NCBI GenBank assembly: GCA_036250225.1
Contig: JAPZLL010000031.1
Coordinates: 1 to 64,000, forward strand
DNA from: Cercophora sp. LCS_1
Lineage: Eukaryota; Ascomycota; Sordariomycetes; Sordariales; Lasiosphaeriaceae
DNA: 64,000 nucleotides
Direction: 5' to 3'
Part shown: positions 33,371 to 43,573 of the stretch, in pieces
How positions within the stretch are numbered: position 1 is the stretch's first letter
How the letters are laid out: each line of letters begins with the position of its first letter
Made by a program: the position numbers and the translations under genes
Notes under the pieces: model-generated
Database searches by the model: none
Told to the model about the DNA's origin: nothing
The model's input: the letters and a program-made list of their open reading frames with translations, nothing else

Positions 33371-34588
33371 CTAAACAGTCTGCATGCTCCTTAACTTGAT
33401 ATAAGGACTGTTCATCCTCCTCCTGATCCTCAGCCCCACCCAAGCCGCACAAGAGACAGCCCCAGCCAACACCAAGAAGAACAAGAAAAGATGGTCCCCG
33501 ATGATCAGGAACAGCCGATTATCCCAGTTAACCCAAGTCCCGCCCCGTTCCTGGGTGAAGAAGACCCACGGATCAGCACCATCGCGATCATCCATCATCA
33601 GACGATGCAGCCGGTGCTCAAGCTGGGGATTCTCCTCGGGCTTGGGGAGTAGAGAGTGGTATTCCTCCCAGATGGCCGTCTCGAACCACTGACCGCTCGC
33701 ATAGCTGATCGTGACGTAGGGGAAGACCCAATTATAATCCCAAGGGATCAAGGACTGCGTAAGACGAGTCCAAAAGGGGTGGTGGGGGCTCGAGGCCAGA
33801 ACGTTGTTGCTTAGCGCTCCGCGCCCGCCGTCGGTTATCCACATGGGATAATAGAGGAGGGGGGTCAGGTCCGTTTTGCAGCCCTACGCTTGGTGTCAGC
33901 AATACACTCCCGTTGCTGTTGTCGCAAAGTTGGTGGTGAGAGGAAACGACCATAGGGTGAGTGGCGTTTTCACACTCACACCCGAGGGTCGGGGTAGAAA
34001 AGGGGCACGTAATGTTGCCTCAACACACAACCAAAAAAAAAAAAAAAAAAAAAAAACTAACATTGTCCAAGTCCAGGTAAATCCCACCATAATGCATGAG
34101 CAAAAAGTACCGCACAGCATCGACCCTCTGGACGGGATACCGATATCGATCATACGTTCTCAGAAACCAAGGATACTCCTTTTCGATAAACTCGCGGGAC
34201 GATTTCTCGGTCCAGAGCTAAAACCAAACACCAGTCAGTACCAAACCCCGGGCATCTCACAGAAACTCAACGAATATACCTTGTGCTCCCAACCGGGATT
34301 CGTATCAACACATGTCTGACGGACCTTGTTCCAATCAGACGGCAGCGTCTCATTCCCGGGCTCCTTCCAGTTGTGGAAAATCTGGTGAATGATCTTGGGG
34401 ATCAGCTGCGGCCTCGACCCGTTGACACTGCCGCCGTACGCCTCGGCAACCTGCGGTTGTGTGATCGGAATGCCCGAGTGCTCGAAAAAGATCTGCTTGA
34501 ACACGAGCAGCCGAGCGATGGCATAACCAGCCGCTGTCAACAACGCCGCGCCCCAGAGGAGAACCGAAAACCGCACAGAGAGCCGCAT
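33371..34588 (-). CDS. SUR1: SUR1/CSH1-like MIPC synthase catalytic subunit
   Basis: Exons are 34588-34280, 34217-34062 and 33883-33371, giving 325 residues. The enzyme transfers mannose from GDP-mannose to inositolphosphoceramide in the Golgi lumen. An N-terminal membrane anchor spans about residues 7-29. The DXD-type sugar-transferase domain follows: PKIIHQIFHNWK, DAVRYFLLMHYGGIYLDLDNGCKTD (DXD at residues 152-154), then SYASGQWFETAIWEEYH. A second hydrophobic segment, about residues 280-305, ends the protein, as in Sur1. The second intron (33884-34061) is long for this window at 178 bp and holds a 24-A tract on the plus strand. The splice restores LDLDNGCKTDL. Confidence 0.92.
34033..34056. 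repeat. 24-nt poly(A)/(T) tract in an intron
   Basis: An uninterrupted A24 (plus strand) lies close to the 5' splice site of SUR1 intron 2, reading as T24 in the transcript. Confidence 0.9.
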
Positions 34589-35590
34589 CGTAAAGGTATC
34601 GTAACCCGGACCAGATCAACAAAAAGGGTCGTTGTCGAAACAAACAAACAAATCAACCACCAGCCGTTTCAAGCAAGTGGCGATAATCGATAGGGTGGTT
34701 TAGCTTAGCTCTCCCCTGAACCATGTGGGTAACTTTCTCCACCTTGACTTTTTGACTTTTCAGCTCATCATCCGATTGATGTCTGTGACGTCAAGATAGA
34801 GTCATCCCAAGAGGGAAAACACAACCGGGATGATGAGCTAACCGCGTGCTTTGTCTGTAGAAATTCAATCCGAAGTCCCAAGGCGGATGGCATGGGAATG
34901 CAGACGTTCATATCGCGGGTTTCTCCCTGGAGCCCGCAAGCGCGACGGGAATGAGACAAAGCCCGACGCCATCCCCTCCCTGGGAAAGCAGCACCTGGTC
35001 CGTTTAAACTCCAAACCGCCCCTGCTAGTTCGAGTCTAAGACAGTCTGATCTCCGTGCGGGCATGGCGAAGAAACAAACGACCACCAAAAAGCCTTCTAG
35101 TCCGCGGTCCAAGGGATACGCTTGGATGATTCGGCTTGCGCAAGGCAAACCGCCCACCGGCCGCAGAACACGCCGGTTCTTGACTTGTGCGACCGCAAAC
35201 TTCGAGTGGTCATGAGTCCCGAACAGGTAGTCCAGCAAACATGTCGTTGCATCCCAATGTTCCGCGTATGGAGGTTTGGCGCATCCACCCGCCGTGACGC
35301 AACTTGGCAACGAATTCGTCCCACTTGCTGGGGTGGGTTAGGTTAGGATCCCTGGACCAACGCCCGGCGCTCGAAAAAAGGAGTAAAAATAAACAAAAAA
35401 AAAACATACAACACCAGGGATTCGCTGGTCGTCACCGACCCAACTACTAGTCTGGCCCTCACTGGTTTATCGATGGGAGAGCGGACGGGATCCCGAGTTC
35501 TCCAATGGGTATGGTCGTATGTGACAATTTGGAAAGGAAACACGGCTTTTAAAGAACGGCGATGGGCGAGTTAGGAGCAAGAATTGGACA
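34589..35590. other. Intergenic, SUR1 promoter
   Basis: A 180-codon minus frame at 34768-35310 has no domain and a composition unlike neighbouring genes. GGGTTAGGTTAGG at about 35335 is a telomere-like motif. No gene called. Confidence 0.45.
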
Positions 35591-36990
35591 TTAATACTCA
35601 ACGCACTCTGCCTCGAGACGTCTAGCCCTCTGGGCACTGATTCCCGACACTTTTCCCTTTGCCCCCTCGCCCACAAGCGCCCATGGGCTGAGGTAACAAT
35701 CCCCGGCACTACCTTCCCAGGTCCATGCGATACACATATTCAACCTCTTTTCACATTCCTGGGCGCAAGCCTCAGCGCCGAAGATACCATGAACGGTAAC
35801 GACAGCGACATCGGACCTCCCAACATAGTCCCAGTCCGGCCGGATCGAAACCTGCCCATGTCGCCATTGCGAAGGTACTTGGAACATGTCCAAAAGTCGA
35901 GCCCAAATGAACGGCTTTTCTGTCTGGTTAAACTGCTTTCCGACCTCCAGCATGTTGGTAGGCGAGGATAGTCCATGAAAAGTCGCAACAGGCGCGCAGA
36001 TCCGGTCTGCCGTAATCCTGCTGAACCTTGGTGGTTCTCCTGAAAAGAAACGACTGTAGTGCTCATCCAGGAACACACCGACGCGTATCAGTGCTCTGGC
36101 GATAAGTCGATCTCCCCAGATTGTAGTGAGTGATTCGACAAGGGCAGTTGAAACGGATGTGGGATTTGCAAAAAGGCGATAGATGGCGCCTTGTGAGAGG
36201 ATGATGGATGATCCTCCGTGAGCGAACCTTGCTCGGTAGTCCCCAACTGCGTTGCCGAGATAGAACTTGGACTGGGAGCCGAGGTGTCCTAACAGCGGCT
36301 TGATGGATGGCTGAACGAGGTAGGTGTCATCGTCCAACAGTATGTACCACTTCTTCTGAGGATAACGTTCATACGCCAGTTCAAGACCAGATATATCCTG
36401 GCTTTCGTCAGCATCGATGAAAGAAAAGCCGGCAGAGTTCTTACCTTCATCGAATCCAGCTCCCATCCAAAGCTTTTGGAGAGCTTCATAGCCTCATCTT
36501 CATCCCCACGTGCAATTGCCTCTACCAAAGTTTCGTACTTTGTGATACGCGGGTACGGCACTTGTCCGTCCAAAGCCAAGTCCTGTATGGTTCGGTTCAC
36601 GACATTGTGAACCTCGAGGGTCTTTCCGCCATAGTGAATATGCTGCCCGGACGTTGATGCATAGTCGCCAATGATGATGATGTCTCCAAGCTCACTCCTC
36701 GAACTCAGAGCTTCAAACCAAGCACCTAGGCGGTGTCGGGTGCCGTAACCAGTCTTGAGGATGATGAGAACGTCGTCCTTGAGATCAACCGGAAATCTCG
36801 GCGGGGCTAACACCCAACTTTCATACGAGTGTTGGTCAAACGACCTGAACAGCCTGTCGACATTGAAGCGCACAGCCTGACGGATCGAGTTGTCGTACGG
36901 CAGCAGTATCCACAAGCAAAAGAGTATGGTAGGAATGGCGAGAACAAAGTATCGTGTGCCAATTGAGCGACGAGGCAGACGAAGCAGCAT
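35591..36990 (-). CDS. GT31-like type II membrane glycosyltransferase
   Basis: Exons are 36990-36445 and 36397-35591, giving 450 residues. The protein is type II: a short basic cytosolic end, an anchor at about residues 13-31 (FVLAIPTILFCLWILL), then a lumenal domain. LIILKTGYGTR is the start of the Fringe-like glycosyltransferase fold. KKWYILLDDDTYLV carries the DDD metal and nucleotide-sugar motif at residues 204-206. ARFAHGGSSIILSQGAIYRL matches the acceptor-side segment of DUF604/GT31-type enzymes. About residues 380-430 are Cys-rich (EACAQECEKRLNMCIAWTW), like an apple/PAN module. Donor and acceptor are unknown. It is likely a Golgi enzyme. Confidence 0.85.
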
Positions 36991-37910
36991 GGCGGCGTAG
37001 TGCCGGGCGGCCCGACACTAATTGACCCCAGCCTGTGTCATGCACGCAGCGCGAAGCGGAACCCTGTGATACGCCGGACAGGAATTGGCGTCGTGTTGGT
37101 TTGTTTCCCTCCGAACGCCAACACTCTGGTGTACTTTTGTGGCTTGATGACGGGAGGTTCGATTACGAAACACGTCCCCTTGTTTTCCTCCCGCGCACTG
37201 CCTGGAATGCTGCGAGGCAGTCGCGTCCCGTTCTGACCAAGGAACGGGACGCCTTGATCCCTCGTTCCTTCTGTAAGACTCGGTTCGTTGCCGGTTTCCA
37301 GCGCCCCTGCCCAAAATGACCCAATCAGACGTCATAGGTGGGACGGGATCTCGTCGATCCCCAAGATGATTCGACAAGCTGGGTTAGGGACGGTTGTGAG
37401 GGCGAGAAAACGGAAAAGTCAGGAATTATAATGAATACAGAAAGAAAAGAAGAGGCATGATTGCGAAGTCGACTGCACCTGTCGTGAGCGAGGCTGGATG
37501 TTTCGGGTCGGTGCGTGCTAATGCGAGTCTCGACTCTGATCTACGATAAGTTCAAGAACGATCCCGGGGACCGAAGTGCGTGACCGGCGCAGGGGTAGAG
37601 CGAAGCGGTCTTGGTGCAGTTGATGAAATGGAAAACTCCAGATCCTTCGAGACAGGATGCGCTCAACAAGTCTGAAGGCACATGTGCGCCCTGGGTGAGA
37701 CGCGTATAAACGATCCTGAAGATAGGAAGAAATGTGTCCCTGTGCTGTTTCGACATCGATAGTCAAAAAAACTGTCTAACAGTATTTGGACAATTGTTGA
37801 CAAAAAAAAAAAAAACTTTCGCTTCGTTCGAAGGGCAAACAAGCGAGGTAAGCAAAACTCGTGATGATTTGCAAGGGTACATCGCTTGAGAGATCAAAAG
37901 TCAACATTGC
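36991..37910. other. Intergenic, promoter of the GT31-like gene
   Basis: It contains the perfect inverted repeat at 37223-37252 and a poly(A) run near 37802. No gene seen. Confidence 0.5.
37223..37252. repeat. Perfect 10-bp inverted repeat
   Basis: GCGTCCCGTT (37223-37232) and AACGGGACGC (37243-37252) are exact reverse complements, 10 nt apart. It lies about 235 bp upstream of the GT31-like start and could be an operator or a hairpin. Confidence 0.75.
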
Positions 37911-38655
37911 CTATGTGCTCGGAGCAACAGTCGCCGCTGGCGCCGGCGCCGGCGGCACCCCAACAGTGATGCTTGCCTCGCCCGAGCTATCCTGTCCCTC
38001 GACGGCAACAATCATGTAATTGTGTCTGCCCATCTTAAGTCCGTTCTCCGCCCACGCCTTGAAGTGGTTGCCAGTGTTGACAGTCCCGCCGACACGTTGG
38101 TCGACACGGATGGACCAGAACTGGTCAAAGGTAGCGGTCCCCTGGATCGATGGCTTGTTGACTCGCTTCTTGGTCATGATCTCGTAGATAGAGCCGTCAC
38201 TTGTCATGTTTTGCTTCATCTTAGCCTCGGGATTGTCCGACGGCTTGTGGTTGCCGTATTTCTCGATAATGTAGTACTCAACGAGAGGGTTTGTTGTCCA
38301 GCCGTAGACGGCAAGGTACCCATTCCCGACTGGCTCGAACGTGCCGGAGTACACGACCTCCCTGTAGTTGTTTAGATGGCGGCCAAGAGAAGACGACTCT
38401 CACCATAGAGGAAACGAGACGAAACTATGTGGCTTACCGGTCACTCCCCGTATTCCACCCCTTGCCAATGACAAAGTTGCCCTTGTCACCAGACCACTTC
38501 ACGCTGAACTCTCCATCCTTTCCATTCTTCTGCGTAATCTTGGCCTTTCCATCCGTCCAGGAAGACCAAAAGTAATTGGCCGCAGGAGCAGAAAAAGCCC
38601 CGAGAGCAGCTACCGTGAGGACCACAAGGGCCGAGACGAGGTTATACCGCCCCAT
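37911..38655 (-). CDS. GH11 endo-1,4-beta-xylanase
   Basis: Exons are 38655-38438 and 38361-37911, giving 222 residues. It is a secreted beta-jelly-roll enzyme that cuts xylan internally with retention. An N-terminal signal peptide (MGRYNLVSALVVLTVAALG) ends near residue 22-25. Family landmarks are NYFWSSWTDGKAKI, GWNTGSDREVVYSG across the splice, GYLAVYGWTTNPLVEYYIIE with the nucleophile E101, and YMIVAVEGQDSSGEASITV with the acid/base E194. A short Ala/Pro tail follows; there is no carbohydrate-binding module. Length fits GH11. A TATA-like box lies at 38779-38785. Confidence 0.96.
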
Positions 38656-39948
38656 AGTTTGAACAAAAGGATTACAAGTGCCGAAGCGTTTGCGTAACGA
38701 TGTCCGACTACCTCAAAGCTCGGATTATACCCAACACCGCGGAATGGGACCAGATCCATCCCCGTGCTCAACCATACCCTTTATACGCTACCCCACGAGA
38801 TCCATCTTGCCCTCTATAGCAAGATGGCACCCCGTAGAACTGCCGATTCCCCAATGGCCACCATCCCTGCGCCCATCTTCTTAATGATATTTGGCATTTC
38901 CAGCTCGGGTCGTGTGGGGAAAGGCACGCACGCCCCACGCCAGCGAGGAAGGAGACGGCAGTCATCTACGCTATAACAGTCGGAGATTTAACGCGGCTCC
39001 CTTCCGCCCAGCCATTGGCCAAGGACGCCACAGAGCTTGTTTCTGCCGCTGCGTGATTGGCCTGGTGTCTAGATTGACCGTTACCCCGGATAATGTCGGC
39101 AATGCGACGGTTGCTGCTCCGTCTGGGGCGCATATGGGGAGTGTGACCCTGGAGGGGTTGTGGGAATGCAATGAATAGCTCGGGACAAATAAGAGAGAGT
39201 TGCATTTTGCATATAAGTCGTGGTCTTGGCTCTGTTGGTTCGGAAGGGGTGGTGCCTTTTCTGCGCTGGTTGCGTGGCTGTTCTGTCTCGATGTCAGTCC
39301 TGCGCCGGGGCGTACACACGGAGAAAAGGGGCCATTATGCCAAGCATTCAAATAAAGTTGACTCTTTGCGATGAACCGGGTCCTACAACGAAGACGCTCT
39401 CATGTGTAAGCGGTCGAACGGATCGGGGGGTGCGGAGCCGATGCTGTTCAGCAAACTTTGTACTGACGTCGTGGCCAGGACTGACGAAGACACCGGTGAA
39501 AAACCAGAAAGTCGTACGAAGACATATCATTCCCCGTCAGTGAAAAAAAAAGGGGTCGGAAAGTTGAATGTATGTTCTCGGTATAAGCCGAACAGCAAGT
39601 GGTGAGGTTGGTGGTGGTTCCTAACACTAGCACACTTCGCTCCCAAAGCCGTTGCATCTGGATGGCGTCTGGCGGAACCAAACCCGTTGATTCCTAGTGA
39701 CGATATCGCGCCCCCAAAAACTCGAGCCAAATGATGGCGATGATGACTCGGGAAGGCAGGCTACCTTACGCGGTGGTCGAAGCTCCATCCATACCCCTAA
39801 GCAGCCAATGTGAAAGTGACGTGGTCGTGCAAACTCGAGAGGGCGACGTCAACCGGCTTTACCTTCTAGAAAGGATTACGAGAGGCGCGAGGTCACCTTT
39901 CACCTGACAGTCTCGATAATCCTGTAGCTCTCAATCAGCTCCGCGATA
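38656..39948. other. Divergent 1.3-kb region, xylanase promoter side
   Basis: No gene seen. SYGGRG-type CreA-like sites (for example GTGGGG near 38912) are present but are expected by chance at this base composition. Confidence 0.45.
38779..38785 (-). promoter_or_regulatory. TATA-like box of the xylanase gene
   Basis: TATAAAG on the minus strand, about 125 bp upstream of the ATG at 38655. A plausible core promoter element for an inducible secreted enzyme. Confidence 0.4.
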
Positions 39949-40569
39949 ATGATACCAAAATCCAAATACAAACAGCGATATGGCCCCTCCCGGTTCAGGG
40001 ACACTCTCCCAAGCCTCCCTACCGATGTAACAATCGACGAAGCACTCGACCATGGTCTCCGCCAGATGGCCCCAGATGCAGCTAGAAGAGATCACTTTCC
40101 ATGGACCCTGCTACCTCTCGATCTAGACGTGGAAGACGTGTTTCTAAGCAGGTCCCAAGTGTTCGCCGAGTTGTTTCCCGGGACCGACCTCAAGTATGAT
40201 AAATCCATACATGCCATACGGCCGGCCATCCCTGAAGTTTGCGCTGAAAGAGCCTTGGCCACGAGATGTGACCATGTCAAATACGCACTGCTGTGCCGTC
40301 TTGGTTATATGTACGGGTTCATCGAGCGGTGGGACAGGGACGAGTTTGCGGGTGATCCAAGGGAGGCGCTAAATGATATGGGCTGGCTGAGGCCTGAGAG
40401 TTTCATTGTTGCCGAGGAGAGGACCAAGAAGATCATGACTGAAGCCAGGAAAGGTCGGAGCCACGGGGTCAGGATGAAGTCCGTCGACATCATGGCTTTT
40501 GAGGAATTCCCTTTGGCGGATCCGGTCCCTAGTGCGCAGCAGTTGAGATACCCGCAGCTGGGTTGGTGA
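39949..40569 (+). CDS. Small orphan ORF, 206 residues
   Basis: An intronless ATG-started frame with balanced amino-acid composition and ordinary codon use. It begins with a basic MIPKSKYKQRYGPSRFRD and has an aromatic/acidic middle (FPWTLLPLDLDVEDVF). No domain, signal peptide or membrane segment is recognised. It ends 228 bp from the convergent pICln gene. Composition and length argue for a real protein, possibly lineage-restricted; function unknown. Confidence 0.55.
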   Translation: MIPKSKYKQRYGPSRFRDTLPSLPTDVTIDEALDHGLRQMAPDAARRDHFPWTLLPLDLDVEDVFLSRSQVFAELFPGTDLKYDKSIHAIRPAIPEVCAERALATRCDHVKYALLCRLGYMYGFIERWDRDEFAGDPREALNDMGWLRPESFIVAEERTKKIMTEARKGRSHGVRMKSVDIMAFEEFPLADPVPSAQQLRYPQLGW

Positions 40570-40797
40570 TGGGTGAAATTCCGTAATACCAGGCCCTTGG
40601 AAAGATCCTATAGATTGTTCGGGAAAGAAATGTTGTCTTTTCTTGTTCGTAGATGCTTTTTACCAGCACAGCTACACTACAGCCAGGTCAGTGGATAGCT
40701 GATATGTATTCCTCATACTATGACCTGGAATGCCACCAACTCATGACTGTTCAGTCTGGGTATCGCGCGTAAACAAACATCAAATAATTCGTTGGTC

Positions 40798-41757
40798 CTA
40801 CTCAACTCTAGGCCGCTTGCTGTCGGCCGACTCCTCCCTTTCATGACCATTGGCCTCGTCTTCTTCCTCGCGCCTGCGAACGGTACCAGCGCCTTCACCT
40901 AGCTCCCCGCTGACACCCTCCTCTTCTCCGCCAATCCAGTTGCCATCCGCGTCAAAGAATTCGTGAACATTATCTGCGGTAATCCAACCTCCGCTCCCTG
41001 GCAATGGTGGTGGCAGGCCTCCGTCGTTAGCTCCCGCATATACAGCAGAGTATCCCTCCAAAGCCTCATGTTCGCCCTCAAAGATGATTCTCCCTTCGTC
41101 CTCCTCTTCCTCGTCCTCGCCGAGGGGGTCGGGGTTCAGATTGGAGCACTCTGATACAGCCTCGAACAACTTTGACGCATCCGAAGCCCCCGACTCGATA
41201 CCCTCCGGAGGAGATGTTGGTGCCGGTGGAATGAGAGTGAGCTCCACTGTGCCGAAATCGTCGTCGCCCGCACCGCCATCGGCAAGGTCTAGCTGAAGAT
41301 AGACGGATGGGACCTTCTTGTCGCCGGCGCCGAGCGTCTTAATTGCGTGGATGGTAATTAGGGGATATGGGATTGAAACGCCAGTTCCAGCAGCAGGGCT
41401 GTAGAGGGTAAGGGTCCTAGAAGGGAGTTAGCTGGCTGGCGCAACGGGGATCGCACAGCGGGCGACTCGCTCAGAGTTGATAAACACATCGACTTTCTGT
41501 TCGACGAACTCATCGGAGGAACCACTCAGTGTATCACTCTCGGGAGCTGACGGGGCTGAGGATAGATCGGCGGGGAAGATGGGTAGGCTGCCTCGCTGGG
41601 AGCTGGGGATCCAGGCCTTTGCGCCAGTCGCATGGTAGTAGAGGATCGGTTTTCCGCCGTGAAAGGTCTCGGGTGTTTGCGCCTGGTATTCGGCCAGCGG
41701 GGTGTAGTCCCCCAGTTCAGGGGGGGAGCGAATGGTGGAGGGAACAACGCCAATCAT
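40798..41757 (-). CDS. pICln-like methylosome subunit (Lot5 family)
   Basis: Exons are 41757-41471 and 41416-40798, giving 301 residues. pICln is a PH-like chaperone that holds Sm proteins for the PRMT5 methylosome and spliceosomal snRNP assembly. The N-terminal part has TFHGGKPILYYHAT; the splice then gives INSETLTLYSPAAGTGVSI and IPYPLITIHAIKTL, the core PH-like strands. The C-terminal half is strongly acidic (GEDEEEEDEGRIIFEG) and ends in a basic SKRPRVE. The only intron in phase (41417-41470) starts with GC and ends with AG. The start is ATG 41755-41757; an upstream TTG-started extension is not credible. Confidence 0.85.
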
Positions 41758-42237
41758 GTTTGCGGCTGCCGAGCTATTGCGTGGGTGCTTCAATGTTGTG
41801 TTGACACAGGGAGCTGAGGTGAGGGGCAGCCAACAGCTGTGAAATTTTAGTGGGGCACAGTCTCTTATCAGCTTATCGGACCCCTGCTGCCTGCCGCGAT
41901 GATGCGCCGAGCTTCAATGACCCGCCCCGCGTCATCACTGAACACACCACCTCAATGGGTACTACCTCAAAGGACATCCCAGCCACAGCAGAAGGACGAC
42001 TCTTCTCTATACATACCCAATCCTACCATCTCCTTTTCATATTCAATCAAAAGAGATCCCGAGCGTCTCACCCCAATCAATCACAATGCACGACAACCGT
42101 TTGCCTCCCCACCCTTCTCCCTCCCCTCCAAGCTAACCGTCCCAGGCTCCCACCCCCTCCTCCAACAAGTCCCCCTAACCGTCTCCCCCTTCGTCAACCT
42201 CCCAACCGCAACAACCCTCCCATACACCTACAAAACC
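41758..42237. other. Intergenic between divergent pICln and a small gene
   Basis: A longer frame opens at ATG 41899, but its extra 113 residues are low-complexity Pro/Ser/Gln, so I treat this as leader sequence. Nothing else seen. Confidence 0.45.
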
Positions 42238-42711
42238 ATGCCCTCGGCACTCCCCCCCTCAACGACTGGCATCGGCGTCGTCCCCTCCGGCGCAACAAGC
42301 GACTCCCAAGACCCCTCAGCAGCCGACAAGCCGAAATACGTCGTTTCTAGCTCCGGACATGCAGCCCACCCCGATGATATCATTGCCTCTTGTCGCGCTC
42401 TACAGGGGCACGTGGCTAAGCTCCAGGCTGATGCGGAGGCGGATCTGAGAGCGCTGGACGAGAGAATACACGCGAGGGAGTTGGCTGAGAAGAGGAGGGT
42501 TGCGCCGGGATGGTTGGATAGTGAGGCGAGACTGTTGGAGCCGGAGAGGAAGGGGAAGGGTGTTGAGAGGCGGGAGAATAGTGAGGAGGGAGTTGGGGTG
42601 GGAGGGTTTGCGACGGCGCAGGGGACGGGGGGTGTTAGTGAGATGGCGGTGCCGGATGAGGGGGAGGAGTTGGATAGGGCTTTCGGGGTTATGGGTTTGG
42701 CGGGGAGGTGA
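42238..42711 (+). CDS. Small conserved-looking protein of unknown function
   Basis: 157 residues from ATG 42238. Residues about 40-110 form a helical segment (DIIASCRALQGHVAKLQADAEADLRALDERIHARELAEKRRV) followed by APGWLDSEARLLEPE. The ends are disordered. The helical core plus the RRVAPGWLD motif looks like a conserved fungal protein, but I cannot name it. An upstream in-frame ATG (41899) would add 113 low-complexity residues and is less likely. Confidence 0.6.
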   Translation: MPSALPPSTTGIGVVPSGATSDSQDPSAADKPKYVVSSSGHAAHPDDIIASCRALQGHVAKLQADAEADLRALDERIHARELAEKRRVAPGWLDSEARLLEPERKGKGVERRENSEEGVGVGGFATAQGTGGVSEMAVPDEGEELDRAFGVMGLAGR

Positions 42712-43573
42712 TCAACTGGTGGTGGCGGGACGGTGGCTTGGGACTGGGAATCGGTGTTTTGGGTGTTGGGCCTCGGGGGCGCGCAATGTGCTTGGATGTT
42801 GGGCGTATATATCCATGGTTTGGGAGGATGTATGTGAACAGCCATGATGTGAAATGTCTGTTGCTCACAAGTAGGGCTTGAGCTCTCCGACGAATGCATC
42901 AAGCAGAGTTGGTGAATCTAGCCAATGGTGCTGCCACTACAGCAGCAAGAGGGGCCAGTGTGCTCATCACCCACATTCAATGCAAAACCAAACGACGTGC
43001 AAGGCTATGATGCTACTGAACAACAAAAAATCAATAGCAAGTTTGCAATTGCCAATTGTAAAAGGAAAAAAAGGCAAAAATCTAGCGCCGAGCACCAACT
43101 CCCATGTCGTGGGTCTACCCCGAGGGGGTAATGGGAGAGGATGGTCGACGGTTACATAAACCCAACTGAATGGGTTTAAATTCGATGGGTCAGGAAACCA
43201 ACAGGAATCGAACCCGACGCCTACTCCACCGGGTTGGAGCAGGGCTACGGTGCTACGGATCTGTCATAACCTTCCTCTAGCGCGTCGGGGGTTACCACTG
43301 CGCCATCCAGTTAGAGCTGTCTACTTGTGCTTTCGTTGCAGAGGGGCGCGCTGCTCGAAGTTATATGCTGCGTGCGGATAGCTGGGCTCAGGGGCCGTCG
43401 GTGGTGGTTGGTGGATGGAGGTCCCTGCTTTGGTGGCTTTCTTACTGTGTAGCACGGCCGGGGTGCTCCAGTTCCCGTCCCGCGCCAACCCCAAATTTCC
43501 AAGCAACCCATCCAAACATTTTCTCAACACCTCAGGTCCCATTGAGAAAAATCACCACCACACGTCCGCAACT
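42712..43573. other. Intergenic with a tRNA-like relic
   Basis: No protein gene seen. The tRNA-like signals are at 43190-43312. The 5' leader of the MFAP1-like gene lies at the right end. Confidence 0.5.
43190..43312 (-). tRNA. tRNA-like relic with A and B boxes
   Basis: On the minus strand TGGCGCAGTGG (43305-43295) fits the tRNA A box, and GGTTCGATTCC (43214-43204) fits the B box. The two are about 80 nt apart, longer than in a plain tRNA. Text around the A box (CTGGATGGCGCAGTGGTA, then CGCGCTAGAG) resembles elongator tRNA-Met, but extra bases interrupt the D loop. I cannot pair the acceptor ends or find a clean anticodon arm. It may be a decayed tRNA, a tRNA with insertions, or a SINE head. 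Confidence 0.35.

Noticed and set aside
34768..35310. 180-codon minus frame upstream of SUR1
   Set aside because: Cys/Arg-rich composition unlike neighbouring genes and no recognisable motif.
41899..42237. N-terminal extension of the small protein at 42238
   Set aside because: Low-complexity Pro/Gln/Ser sequence; the ATG at 42238 sits in good context (AAAACCATG) directly before the ordered part.
43415..43573. N-terminal extension of the MFAP1-like protein
   Set aside because: The family starts near MPPKRM; the extra 53 residues are hydrophobic and unrelated to a nuclear protein.
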